From Jiella flava (GTDB lineage Bacteria > Pseudomonadota > Alphaproteobacteria > Rhizobiales > Rhizobiaceae), in the NCBI RefSeq assembly GCF_017349315.1, contig NZ_JAFMPP010000008.1:1-64000 (forward strand): a stretch of DNA of 64,000 nucleotides, in the 5' to 3' direction. Positions within the stretch are counted from its first letter, which is position 1, and each line of letters starts with the position of its first letter. Of this stretch, positions 33,963 through 41,557 are shown one piece after another. The translations under genes and the position numbers were made by a program. A model generated the notes under the pieces. That model did no database searches. It saw only the letters and a program-made list of their open reading frames with translations, and was not told the origin of the DNA.

Positions 33963-35162
33963 ATGGCGCGTTGGCCGATCTATGACGACGAGCAGATCGA
34001 AGACGTTGTGGCGGTGTTGCGCTCGGGGGCGGTGAACGCCTGGACCGGCGATCACGTGGCGCGGTTCGAGGCGGCCTATGCCGAGCATCTTGGCCGGCGC
34101 CACGCGATCGCGCTCGCCAACGGCACCGTGGCGCTCGATCTTTCGCTGCGGGCGCTCGGCATCGGAGCGGGCGACGCGGTGATTGTCACACCGCGCAGTT
34201 TCGTGGCCTCCGCGAGCTGTGTCGCCTTTGCCGGCGCCCTACCGGTCTTCGCCGATGTCGATCCGGTGTCCGGCAATCTTTCGGCCGAGACGATCGCGGC
34301 GAAGATCACGCCCCAGACCAAGGCGGTCATCGTCGTCCATCTCGCCGGCTGGCCGTGCGACATGTCGCCGATCATGGATTTGGCGCAACGCGCCGGCATC
34401 AAGGTCATCGAGGACTGCGCCCAGGCCCATGGCGCGCTCTATCACGGCCGGCCGGTCGGATCCTTCGGCGATGTCGCGGCCTTCTCCTTCTGCCAGGACA
34501 AGATCATCACCACCGGCGGCGAGGGCGGTCTCGTGACGATGGACGACGACCAGCTGTTCGATGTCGCCTGGAGCCTCAAGGATCATGGCAAGTCCCGCGC
34601 GGCCGTGGCGATGCCTGTGACAAAACCGGGCTTTCGTTGGTTGCACGAGACGATCGGCACCAATTGGCGGATGACGTCCATGCAGGCGGCGCTCGGCGTC
34701 AGGCAATTGCAGCGGCTGGAACGCTGGAACGGCGAGCGCGGCCGGAATGCCGCCCTGTGGGCCGAGGCGATCGGCGATCTCGACGTTGTCTCCGTGCCAT
34801 GGCCGTTGCCGCAGGATCGCCACGGATGGTATCGCTTCTACGCCCATCTGCGCCACGATTGGCTGGCGGAGGGCTGGTCGCGCGATCGGATCGTCGCCGC
34901 CATCGCCGATCAGGGCGTGCCATGCTTTTCGGGCAGTTGCTCGGAGATCTATCTTGAAAAGGCATTTCGAGATTGCGGCCCGGTTCGCCGGCTGCCGAAC
35001 GCCAAGCGCCTGGGCGAGACGAGCCTCGCCTTCCTCGTCGACCCGTCCTGGAGCGCCGAAGAAACCATGGCGGCCGCGCAGACCGCGCGAAGCGTTCTCA
35101 TCGCGGCGTCCCGCCGGCGTCGCCCGTCTCATCCGCAGCCATCGGCCGCCGCCATCGGCTGA
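33963..35162 (+). CDS. DegT/DnrJ/EryC1-family sugar aminotransferase
   Basis: A 399-residue PLP enzyme. Recognisable are ANGTVALDLSLRALG, EDCAQAHGA (cofactor Asp and ring contacts) and the internal-aldimine Lys180 in FCQDKIITTGGEGG. It aminates a keto-sugar nucleotide, commonly with glutamate. It is the last gene of the exoF, exoY, PIG-L run, 27 bp after the deacetylase. The CapD/WbpM-type dehydratase at 45598 could provide the keto sugar. The C-terminal 30 residues are Arg/Pro/Ser-rich and probably disordered. Confidence 0.93.
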   Translation: MARWPIYDDEQIEDVVAVLRSGAVNAWTGDHVARFEAAYAEHLGRRHAIALANGTVALDLSLRALGIGAGDAVIVTPRSFVASASCVAFAGALPVFADVDPVSGNLSAETIAAKITPQTKAVIVVHLAGWPCDMSPIMDLAQRAGIKVIEDCAQAHGALYHGRPVGSFGDVAAFSFCQDKIITTGGEGGLVTMDDDQLFDVAWSLKDHGKSRAAVAMPVTKPGFRWLHETIGTNWRMTSMQAALGVRQLQRLERWNGERGRNAALWAEAIGDLDVVSVPWPLPQDRHGWYRFYAHLRHDWLAEGWSRDRIVAAIADQGVPCFSGSCSEIYLEKAFRDCGPVRRLPNAKRLGETSLAFLVDPSWSAEETMAAAQTARSVLIAASRRRRPSHPQPSAAAIG

Positions 35163-35206
35163 GCCGCGGTGGCGCGAAGAGCCGATGCGTCAATTCAAAG
35201 AGTTAA

Positions 35207-35245
35207 GAGCGTCCTGTCTGCGTCCGAAAGGACGCAAGGGCGCTC
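35207..35245. repeat. Dispersed TGCGTCC/GGACGCA hairpin, copy D
   Basis: TGCGTCC (35219-35225), tetraloop GAAA, GGACGCA (35230-35236), inside outer arms GAGCG and CGCTC. The GAAA loop is a GNRA tetraloop, which supports folding as RNA. It lies shortly after the aminotransferase stop. Confidence 0.85.
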
Positions 35246-35486
35246 CAAAGCGCAATCTTCACCGCGCAGCCCATGCCGGCTGCGAGGTGCGCGGCCGATG
35301 GTGATCGCGACCGGCGCGAATACGGGCCGCAGGCGAGGCCGGGGTCTTCCGCGACGCCGGAACCACGGGAGCGATTGCTGATCGGTTTGAACCGACATCG
35401 CTGAAGCAGAGACGCATCGAATGCGCCAAGGGCCGCGGATCCCGGCGGACCGGGCGCGCACCCGGCCGGCGGTTGCCAGCCGCGCG

Positions 35487-35523
35487 AAAAAGCCCGTCTC
35501 GGCGGACCGTGACGGGCTTTTTT
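35487..35523 (+). terminator. Rho-independent terminator (bidirectional)
   Basis: AAAAGCCCGTC (35487-35497) pairs with GACGGGCTTTT (35511-35521), followed by more T. The A-tract on the left makes it usable from the minus strand as well. It can end transcripts of the exoF-aminotransferase operon or of a small RNA in this gap, and the minus-strand LuxR message. Confidence 0.88.
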
Positions 35524-35602
35524 CAGCGTGCGGAACGACTGCAACTGCGAGCAAAATGCGATGGACCGGAATTGCGATTGCGCTCCCAGTTCTTGTTTTG
35601 TT

Positions 35603-35650
35603 GCATGATGGGATCCGAAGCGTCATGCAACGTTCCGGATCCGATCATGC
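35603..35650. repeat. Imperfect inverted repeat
   Basis: GCATGATGGGATCCGAA on the left matches the reverse complement of TTCCGGATCCGATCATGC on the right with two differences. TTGCATGA/TCATGCAA is also an 8-bp inverted repeat inside. Two alternative folds are thus possible. Function unknown. Confidence 0.65.
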
Positions 35651-35662
35651 TCTTCGCGCACA

Positions 35663-35757
35663 GCGCGTCCGATCGGACGCGCACTCGGATTGCGTCGATG
35701 CATCGGCTTTGCCGAAAGCGATCCCGCCTTTCGGGCCCCGCCTTTCGGGGCAATGCC
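35663..35757. repeat. Composite intergenic element, further copy
   Basis: GCGCGTCC (35663-35670), GATC, GGACGCGC (35675-35682) is a perfect 20-bp palindrome. It is followed by GCATCGGCTTTGCCGAAAG and two TTTCGGGGC/TTTCGGGCC units up to the LuxR stop codon. The order matches copies A and C. The last base abuts the regulator gene, so it may end its transcript. Confidence 0.82.
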
Positions 35758-36537
35758 TTAATGCAAATCCGAGTTGGGAGCATTCTTGTCGGTATTGAGC
35801 CGTCCCTCGGCTTCCATCTCGTTCAAGAGATAGGCGACCTCGGTGCGGTTCTTGGCGTTCAGCCGCTTCATGATGTTGCGGATGTGAACCTTCACCGTGC
35901 TCTCGCACATGTTCAACTCATAGGCGATGATCTTGTTGGGTTTGCCCTTGCGCAGAGCGTTGATCACCGACAACTGGCGATTGGTGAAGGGATCGGCCGG
36001 AGCCGCCTGGCTATTCTGCGTGGCGCGCTTTCCGGACTGGCCGATATGGCTGAGGATACTGTGCGGAACGTAAATTCCGCCGCGATCGACCAGGCGGATC
36101 GCCTGGATGGCGATGTCGAGGCTTGCACTGGTCGGAATATAGCCGCGCACGCCGCATTTGAACGCCTGGGTCATGTCTTCCAGCTCTTCGATCTCGGAGA
36201 GCAGGATCAGCACGAGATCGGGATTTTGGGCCGTTAGCGTCTTGATGGATTCCAGGTTCTTTTCGACTTGGGAGCGCGTCCCGGTATCGCAATAGAGCAC
36301 GAGCCGGTCGTTGGAACCGTCGTCATGACTGGCAACCAGCGCCTCGAGCGAGTCAAAATAACTGACTTCGATGCAAGGATCTGCTTCGATCAAGCTGTTG
36401 CCGAAACAACTGCGGATCAGCGGACGGTCGTCGACGACATTCAGCCGGATGGGCCGAACACTTGACGGTATTGAGTAGGCCCTTTCCTCATCCGGATCGA
36501 TCTTGGCTTCGCGGTCGCGGGTTTCGAGCGAAAGCAT
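35758..36537 (-). CDS. LuxR/NarL-type regulator with degenerate receiver domain
   Basis: A 259-residue protein. A receiver-like domain covers about 28-160: acidic pair D36-D37, possible phospho-acceptor Asp84 in YCDTGT, Ser114 at the Thr position, but Thr136 (GYIPTSAS) where the conserved Lys should be. The C-terminal helix-turn-helix is at about 183-245 (LSVINALRKGKPNKIIAYEL, ESTVKVHIRNIMKRL). It likely controls the polysaccharide genes as a phosphorylation-independent or atypically switched regulator. AGGAGA precedes the ATG. No histidine kinase is nearby. Confidence 0.92.
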   Translation of the reverse strand: MLSLETRDREAKIDPDEERAYSIPSSVRPIRLNVVDDRPLIRSCFGNSLIEADPCIEVSYFDSLEALVASHDDGSNDRLVLYCDTGTRSQVEKNLESIKTLTAQNPDLVLILLSEIEELEDMTQAFKCGVRGYIPTSASLDIAIQAIRLVDRGGIYVPHSILSHIGQSGKRATQNSQAAPADPFTNRQLSVINALRKGKPNKIIAYELNMCESTVKVHIRNIMKRLNAKNRTEVAYLLNEMEAEGRLNTDKNAPNSDLH

Positions 36538-37439
36538 TTATACTCTCCTAACGTCACTCGGATTTATATCGCTTAACCGCCGCTGTGAGGTATTTTATGG
36601 GTATTCTAATGCCTTTGCCCCTGACAACATGAAAAACGCAGTGTGCATCGATTCACGTTCTCGAATGTTCACCGGAATTGTTAGACATCCGGTTTGAATT
36701 CGCCCAAACGGTAAAAATTACCGATTGGCATTACGTATCGTAAGGCCAAAAAAGTGGTTGTCAATTTGGTATATTGCGCCGTGCGACCGAAACGGAATTT
36801 TAGCGTTAACAATGCAACTTTTGCAGGTAAATTAGTTTGCCCGCGGTGCGATCGAGCGATTCAAACCGAGATTGTTCCCGCCTCTGTCATTTGTCATCCC
36901 CGAGCTCGGCGAGCGAAAAATATAGCGCTTTGACAGACCGCACGAATCTCGGTTGCGCGATTTTGTGGCCGGTCATTCATCTATTTCAGATTGAAATCGC
37001 TCGTCATTGGTTGGTCAAACGTCATTTGAAATTGACCGGAAGTGGTAGAGTGCATTCCCGTTCGACGCGGCAGGCCCATGCCGTCGCATGCCACTTTTGG
37101 CTAGCGATGTCTGTCCGGGCGTGTCGGCGGCGTGGCAAGGTCAACTTTTCTTGAAGATCATTTCGCATTTTCGGCCGGATTCATTCTCGATCAGGGGCCA
37201 GAATTATCTCGAAGCCAAATGTATTCTTGTCTCGTCGGTATTTCTGCAAAAAAAAGGGTATGAGACGTTCCGATTTGGCGTCTGACATTCATCTGTCCGC
37301 CACACCTGTTGCGGCCGCAGGAATGATCCGGCGTCCGTGGAGGGCATCGTGAACACACTGAGCAGGCTGTTGCGCCGGTGCTGTGGCCTTTGGGGGTGTC
37401 AGAGGACGGGCGGCGGGAGCGCGGCTCTGCGTTTGGCGC
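36538..37439. other. 902-bp AT-rich gap between LuxR regulator and UDP-glucuronate epimerase
   Basis: The base composition is visibly lower in GC than the rest of the locus. No frame encodes a plausible protein. It has CGGTAA-N3-TTACCG at 36709-36723 and a 10-bp inverted pair AACCGAGATT (36864-36873) / AATCTCGGTT (36945-36954) with the palindrome CCGAGCTCGG (36900-36909) between. A TTGACA occurs at 36930 without a good -10. It is probably a large regulatory region or the scar of a lost gene. Confidence 0.6.
36709..36723. promoter_or_regulatory. Palindrome CGGTAA-N3-TTACCG upstream of the LuxR gene
   Basis: A perfect 6-3-6 inverted repeat 172 bp upstream of the regulator start. NarL/LuxR dimers bind short inverted repeats of this size, so autoregulation is possible. 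A looser repeat GGTGA-N5-TCACC lies at 41343-41357 between wzy and wzc. Confidence 0.42.
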
Positions 37440-38462
37440 TCAGATCAGTTTCGCAGCGCATGCCTGGCGATACCAATCGACGAAGGCTGTAACGCCCACT
37501 TCGAGACCGGTGTGCGGCCGGTAGCCGGTGAGCGCCTCCAGGAGATCCGGAGCGGCGAAGGTGCGCGGCACATCGCCGTCCTGCATCGGCAAGAGCTTGC
37601 GCCGGGCCGCCCGACCGATCACCCGCTCGATCGTGGTGACGAAATCGAGCAAGCCGACCGGCTGTCCACCGCCGATATTGACGACGCGAAACGGCCCTTG
37701 AGGGGATAAGGTGTCGACCACACCGTCGCGCTCGATCCGAGCTCCCGGCACCGGTGGCAGCGGGGCGAGGCGCAGGATCGCCTCGACGAGATCGTCGACA
37801 TAGGTGAAGTCGCGGCTCATCCGGCCTTCGCCGTAGATCTCGATTTCCTCGCCGGACAGGATCGCACGGACAAATTTGAACAACGCCATGTCCGGGCGTC
37901 CCCAGGGGCCGTAGACGGTGAAGAAGCGGAAGCAGGTGGTCGGCGTGTCGGTCAGATGCGCCATCGAATGGGCCATCAGCTCCATCGCCCGCTTCGAGGC
38001 GGCATAGATCGTCAGCGGCTCGTCGGCCTTATCGCATTCGCGAAACGGGATCGCCTCGTTGGCTCCGTAGACCGATGAGGTCGAGGCCAGCATCAGATGG
38101 CGGATGTCGGCACGCTTGGCGAGTTCGAGGAGGTTGAAGGAGCCGACGAGATTGGAATTGACGTAAGAGCGCGGATGCTCGAGGCTGTAGCGCACGCCGG
38201 CCTGGGCGGCGAGATGGATGACGACATCGGGCGCCGCAGCGGCAAAAGCCGCCTTTAGCGATGCGAAATCCTCCAGCATCGCGGTGACCGCGGTGAAGCC
38301 TGCAAAGCGCGCGAGTGCAGCGTGGCGGGCTTCCTTCAGCCGGGTGTCGTAATAGGCGGTCAGTCCGTCATAACCGGTGACCTCGTGGCCCTCGGCGAGC
38401 AGCCGGTTCGCCAGATGAAAGCCGATGAACCCCGCTGTTCCCGTGATGAAGTAACGGGTCAT
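37440..38462 (-). CDS. UDP-glucuronate 4-epimerase (LpsL/CapI-like)
   Basis: A 340-residue [15 protein letters not shown] binds [12 protein letters not shown] holds the Ser/Thr and [11 protein letters not shown] the active-site Tyr/Lys. The segment [14 protein letters not shown] and the loop [15 protein letters not shown] are typical of enzymes interconverting UDP-GlcA and UDP-GalA. The ATG overlaps the stop of the UDP-glucose dehydrogenase gene by 4 bp, so the two steps are coupled. It suggests galacturonate in the polymer. Confidence 0.93.
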   Translation of the reverse strand: MTRYFITGTAGFIGFHLANRLLAEGHEVTGYDGLTAYYDTRLKEARHAALARFAGFTAVTAMLEDFASLKAAFAAAAPDVVIHLAAQAGVRYSLEHPRSYVNSNLVGSFNLLELAKRADIRHLMLASTSSVYGANEAIPFRECDKADEPLTIYAASKRAMELMAHSMAHLTDTPTTCFRFFTVYGPWGRPDMALFKFVRAILSGEEIEIYGEGRMSRDFTYVDDLVEAILRLAPLPPVPGARIERDGVVDTLSPQGPFRVVNIGGGQPVGLLDFVTTIERVIGRAARRKLLPMQDGDVPRTFAAPDLLEALTGYRPHTGLEVGVTAFVDWYRQACAAKLI

Positions 38463-39781
38463 CGCACGCTCGCCGCCTCGGGACGACCGACGCCGACATA
38501 GCGAAAGCCCTGGCGTTCGACGTCTGCCGATCGGTAGACGTTGCGCAGATCGGCTAGCAGCGGCGTGCGCATCAGCCGTTTGATGCGCTTCAGATCAAGC
38601 GCACGAAATTCGTCCCATTCGGTCACCAGCACCAGGGCGTCGGCGTCACGGGCGATCTCATAGGCGTCCGTGCCGAATTCGACCGCGTCGAGCATGCTGC
38701 GGGCGGCATCGATTCCTTCCGGATCGAAAGCGCGGATGAGGGCGCCGCGGTCTTGAAGGCCCTGGATGATCGAAAGTGCGGGGGATTCCCGCATGTCGTC
38801 GGTGTTCGGCTTGAAGGTCAGGCCGAGGATGGCGATCGTCTTGCCGCGAACCTCGCCGTCGCAGGCGGCGATGATCCGGCGCGCCATCGCCCGTTTGCGG
38901 TTGTCGTTGATCGCCACTGTGGTTTCGACCAGCCGCATCGGACTTTCGGCGTCTTGTGCGGTCTTGACCAGCGCGATCGTATCTTTGGGAAAGCATGAAC
39001 CGCCATAGCCGGGGCCGGCATGCAGGAACTTGTCGCCGATGCGCTTGTCGAGGCCGATCCCCTTGGCGACCTTTTGCACGTCCGCGCCGACCTTTTCGCA
39101 CAGATCCGCGATCTCGTTGATGAAGGTGATCTTCATCGCGAGAAAGGCGTTGCCGGCATATTTGATCAACTCGGAGGTCCGCCGTTCACAGAACAACAGT
39201 GGCGATTCATTGAGATAAAGGGGCCGATAGACTTCCTGCATGACCCCAACGGCGCGCGGATCTTCGGTGCCGATGACGATGCGATCGGGCCGCTTGAAGT
39301 CGGTGATCGCGGCGCCCTCCCGCAAGAATTCGGGATTGGAGACGACGGCGATATCGGCGCTCGGATTTTCCTCACGGATGATCATTTCGACGTCGTCGCC
39401 GGTGCCGACCGGCACGGTCGACTTGGTGACGATGACGGTGAATCCCTCGGCGGCGCGGGCGATCTGCCGGGCCGCATCGTAGACATAGGATAGGTCGGCA
39501 TGGCCATCGCCGCGCCGCGACGGGGTGCCGACGGCGATGAAGACGACATCGGCCTCACGCACGACGCCGGCCAGATCGGTGGTGAAGCGCAGACGTCCGG
39601 CGGCGGCGTTGGACTGGACGATGGCGTCAAGTCCGGGTTCGAAGATCGGCACTTTGCCGGCATTCAGCGCCGCGATCTTGCCGTCATCGACATCGACGCA
39701 GACGACGTCGTGGCCGAAATCCGCAAAGCAGGCGCCGGACACGAGTCCGACATAGCCCGAACCAATCATCACGAGGCGCAT
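38459..39781 (-). CDS. ugd: UDP-glucose 6-dehydrogenase
   Basis: A 440-residue protein beginning [19 protein letters not shown] (NAD site). It has [12 protein letters not shown] and the catalytic Cys in [12 protein letters not shown] near 255-266, then [17 protein letters not shown] for the UDP-binding domain. It oxidises UDP-glucose to UDP-glucuronate with two NAD. ATG 39781 gives the family N-terminus; the open frame upstream is not conserved. It overlaps the epimerase gene downstream. The 208-bp gap to wzy has no gene. Confidence 0.96.
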   Translation of the reverse strand: MRLVMIGSGYVGLVSGACFADFGHDVVCVDVDDGKIAALNAGKVPIFEPGLDAIVQSNAAAGRLRFTTDLAGVVREADVVFIAVGTPSRRGDGHADLSYVYDAARQIARAAEGFTVIVTKSTVPVGTGDDVEMIIREENPSADIAVVSNPEFLREGAAITDFKRPDRIVIGTEDPRAVGVMQEVYRPLYLNESPLLFCERRTSELIKYAGNAFLAMKITFINEIADLCEKVGADVQKVAKGIGLDKRIGDKFLHAGPGYGGSCFPKDTIALVKTAQDAESPMRLVETTVAINDNRKRAMARRIIAACDGEVRGKTIAILGLTFKPNTDDMRESPALSIIQGLQDRGALIRAFDPEGIDAARSMLDAVEFGTDAYEIARDADALVLVTEWDEFRALDLKRIKRLMRTPLLADLRNVYRSADVERQGFRYVGVGRPEAASVR

Positions 39782-39989
39782 GTGAGTTCCAGTCTCTGTC
39801 TTGGGGCGGTGGTTTGGCGATCGCACCGGTGCTTGGCGCGATCGGCGGGTGTTGAGCGCTGCCAGGGACCGTGTGAAACGACGGATTTGGGCGACGATTG
39901 CGATTTCTTTTCGGCTCGGCTCGGCCTGGCCTTGGACGAGGAACGAAGCGTTTCTGACTGCGGCCCGGGGCGGCGGTCGAGGTTCTTGG

Positions 39990-41306
39990 TCAGGGCCCGG
40001 TGAGCGAAGCAGCGCCTCGGAAGCGATGCGATCGCCGCCCTGATGTGGAGGTGGACTGCCGCTGCGCAGCAAGTGCCGGAGCCAGGCCAAGGATCAGCGG
40101 CACGGCGAAAAAGCGGCCATAGACATGGGGCATGGCGTTCAGCGCCAAGCTAAAGAGCAGAACCGACGTCAACCCGGCGACCGCGGCGGTCCGCTCCCGC
40201 TCGATCGGCCAGGCGCCGAGCGCGGCGATCGCACCGCCGGACAGCATCAGCAAAAGGCCGAGCATTCCCGGAAAGCCCGCCTCGGTCCAAAGCAGCAGAT
40301 AGGTGTCGTGCACGGGGGCATGGTTGACGCTGATCACCCGAAACTGATCCGCGCCATAGCCGAACAGCATGGTCTGGTCGGTCATCCCCAGCGCTTCGCG
40401 GATCAGCGCCAGTCTGCCGGTGAAGGTGCCTGCCTGATCGATGTCGCCGCTCTCCAGCGCACCGAGCACCCGGTGCTGGAACACCTCGGGCAAGAACGCG
40501 CTGCCCCAGGTCAGAACGATTGCCGCCGTCGCCGCGCCACCGACGATCAGCGTCGCGGTATGGCGCCAGGAGCCGAGAAAGACCGTGAACAGCACGATGG
40601 CGAGGATCAGCGAGAACAGCCCGGTGTTGGAGCCGGTGAGAACGATCGCGTAGCTGTAAAGCAGGAGCAGCAGAACCGCCCAGCGGCGGCGGATGTGACC
40701 GGAAAGGGTGGCCCAGAGCAGGATCGGCACCGTCATGGCGATGACCGCGGAGCACTCGTTTTCCCGCTCCATGAAGCCCTGCAGACGGCCATTGCCGCTG
40801 ACGTAGATCGTGTTGGTCTCGTGCAGGATGTCGATGACATAGATGCCGTGGAGGCACATGATGGCGATCGAGGCGAGATAGACCTTGACCAGCACCGGCA
40901 CGTCCCCCGGCGGCCGCGACAGGACGACCAGCGCCACCACCAGATAGGCGAAGAGATATTGCGCCCACAAAATGACGCCACGGGTGACGTCGCCAAAAAG
41001 CAGACTGGAGAGAAACAGCATGCCACCGAGGAGGGCGAGGCCGATGTTCCACAACATCGCGCCCGGCCCCAGTGTGTCGAGGCGAATGGAACGGCTTTGC
41101 ACCGTCGCCCAGAAGGCCAGCAGCGAGGCGGCATCGCTGGCGGTAAAATAGACTTGGTCGAGACGCAGGATGTTGATCGGCGCAAGGGCGACGGCGAGCG
41201 CCGCCAACGGCAGGGCGATGTCGGACCGGCGCGCGCCGAGCCTGTGCGGATTGGAGCGCGGATATGTAAATGCGGGAGATGGATTTGGGCTGTAAGGCAT
41301 GTTCAT
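39990..41306 (-). CDS. Wzy-like polymerase / O-antigen ligase family membrane protein
   Basis: About 438 residues with roughly ten to twelve helices. The large periplasmic loop in the second half carries the Wzy_C hallmark: HDTYLLLWTEAGFPG, preceded by MLFGYGADQFR. Such proteins polymerise repeat units or ligate polymer to a lipid. With Wzx and Wzc present I favour polymerase. ATG 41306 and ATG 41300 are possible starts; a TTG at 41327 is open. It is divergent from wzc with 251 bp between. Confidence 0.9.
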   Translation of the reverse strand: MNMPYSPNPSPAFTYPRSNPHRLGARRSDIALPLAALAVALAPINILRLDQVYFTASDAASLLAFWATVQSRSIRLDTLGPGAMLWNIGLALLGGMLFLSSLLFGDVTRGVILWAQYLFAYLVVALVVLSRPPGDVPVLVKVYLASIAIMCLHGIYVIDILHETNTIYVSGNGRLQGFMERENECSAVIAMTVPILLWATLSGHIRRRWAVLLLLLYSYAIVLTGSNTGLFSLILAIVLFTVFLGSWRHTATLIVGGAATAAIVLTWGSAFLPEVFQHRVLGALESGDIDQAGTFTGRLALIREALGMTDQTMLFGYGADQFRVISVNHAPVHDTYLLLWTEAGFPGMLGLLLMLSGGAIAALGAWPIERERTAAVAGLTSVLLFSLALNAMPHVYGRFFAVPLILGLAPALAAQRQSTSTSGRRSHRFRGAASLTGP

Positions 41307-41557
41307 CGCGCAGCCAAACTCGGTCAACGACAGAAAATCGTTGGTGAAATACTCACCGTATCCGCAGCGTAATCAGGGCCAGATGCGATAAATACCTCTC
41401 CGTTTGGATAAGTTTGGCTGCGCGGATCCTGTCCGATTTGCGTATCTCGGCGGCGTTACACCCAAGACCGCAATTTCATAGAATTGAGTCGACGCAAGCC
41501 CGGACCGGCGGCCCGCTGCACCGTTCGGTTCGCAAATTTCGTGGCGAAGGGATTTTC

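Larger units (their letters stand above)
35163..35757. other. 595-bp intergenic region between aminotransferase and LuxR regulator
   Basis: There is no credible protein gene. It holds a TGCGTCC hairpin (35207-35245), a GC-rich structured stretch ending in a strong terminator (35487-35523), an imperfect inverted repeat (35603-35650) and a composite palindromic element (35663-35757). The part from about 35250 to the terminator could encode a small RNA. Confidence 0.6.

Noticed and set aside
33963-35162. RfbH (CDP-6-deoxy-hexulose 3-dehydrase) as identity of the DegT-family gene
   Set aside because: RfbH is longer, has His in place of the PLP Lys and carries a 2Fe-2S cluster; this protein has Lys180 and lacks the cysteines.
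36837-37154. 105-codon plus-strand frame in the AT-rich gap
   Set aside because: No ribosome binding site, odd composition (many Ser, Arg, His, Cys) and no known motif.
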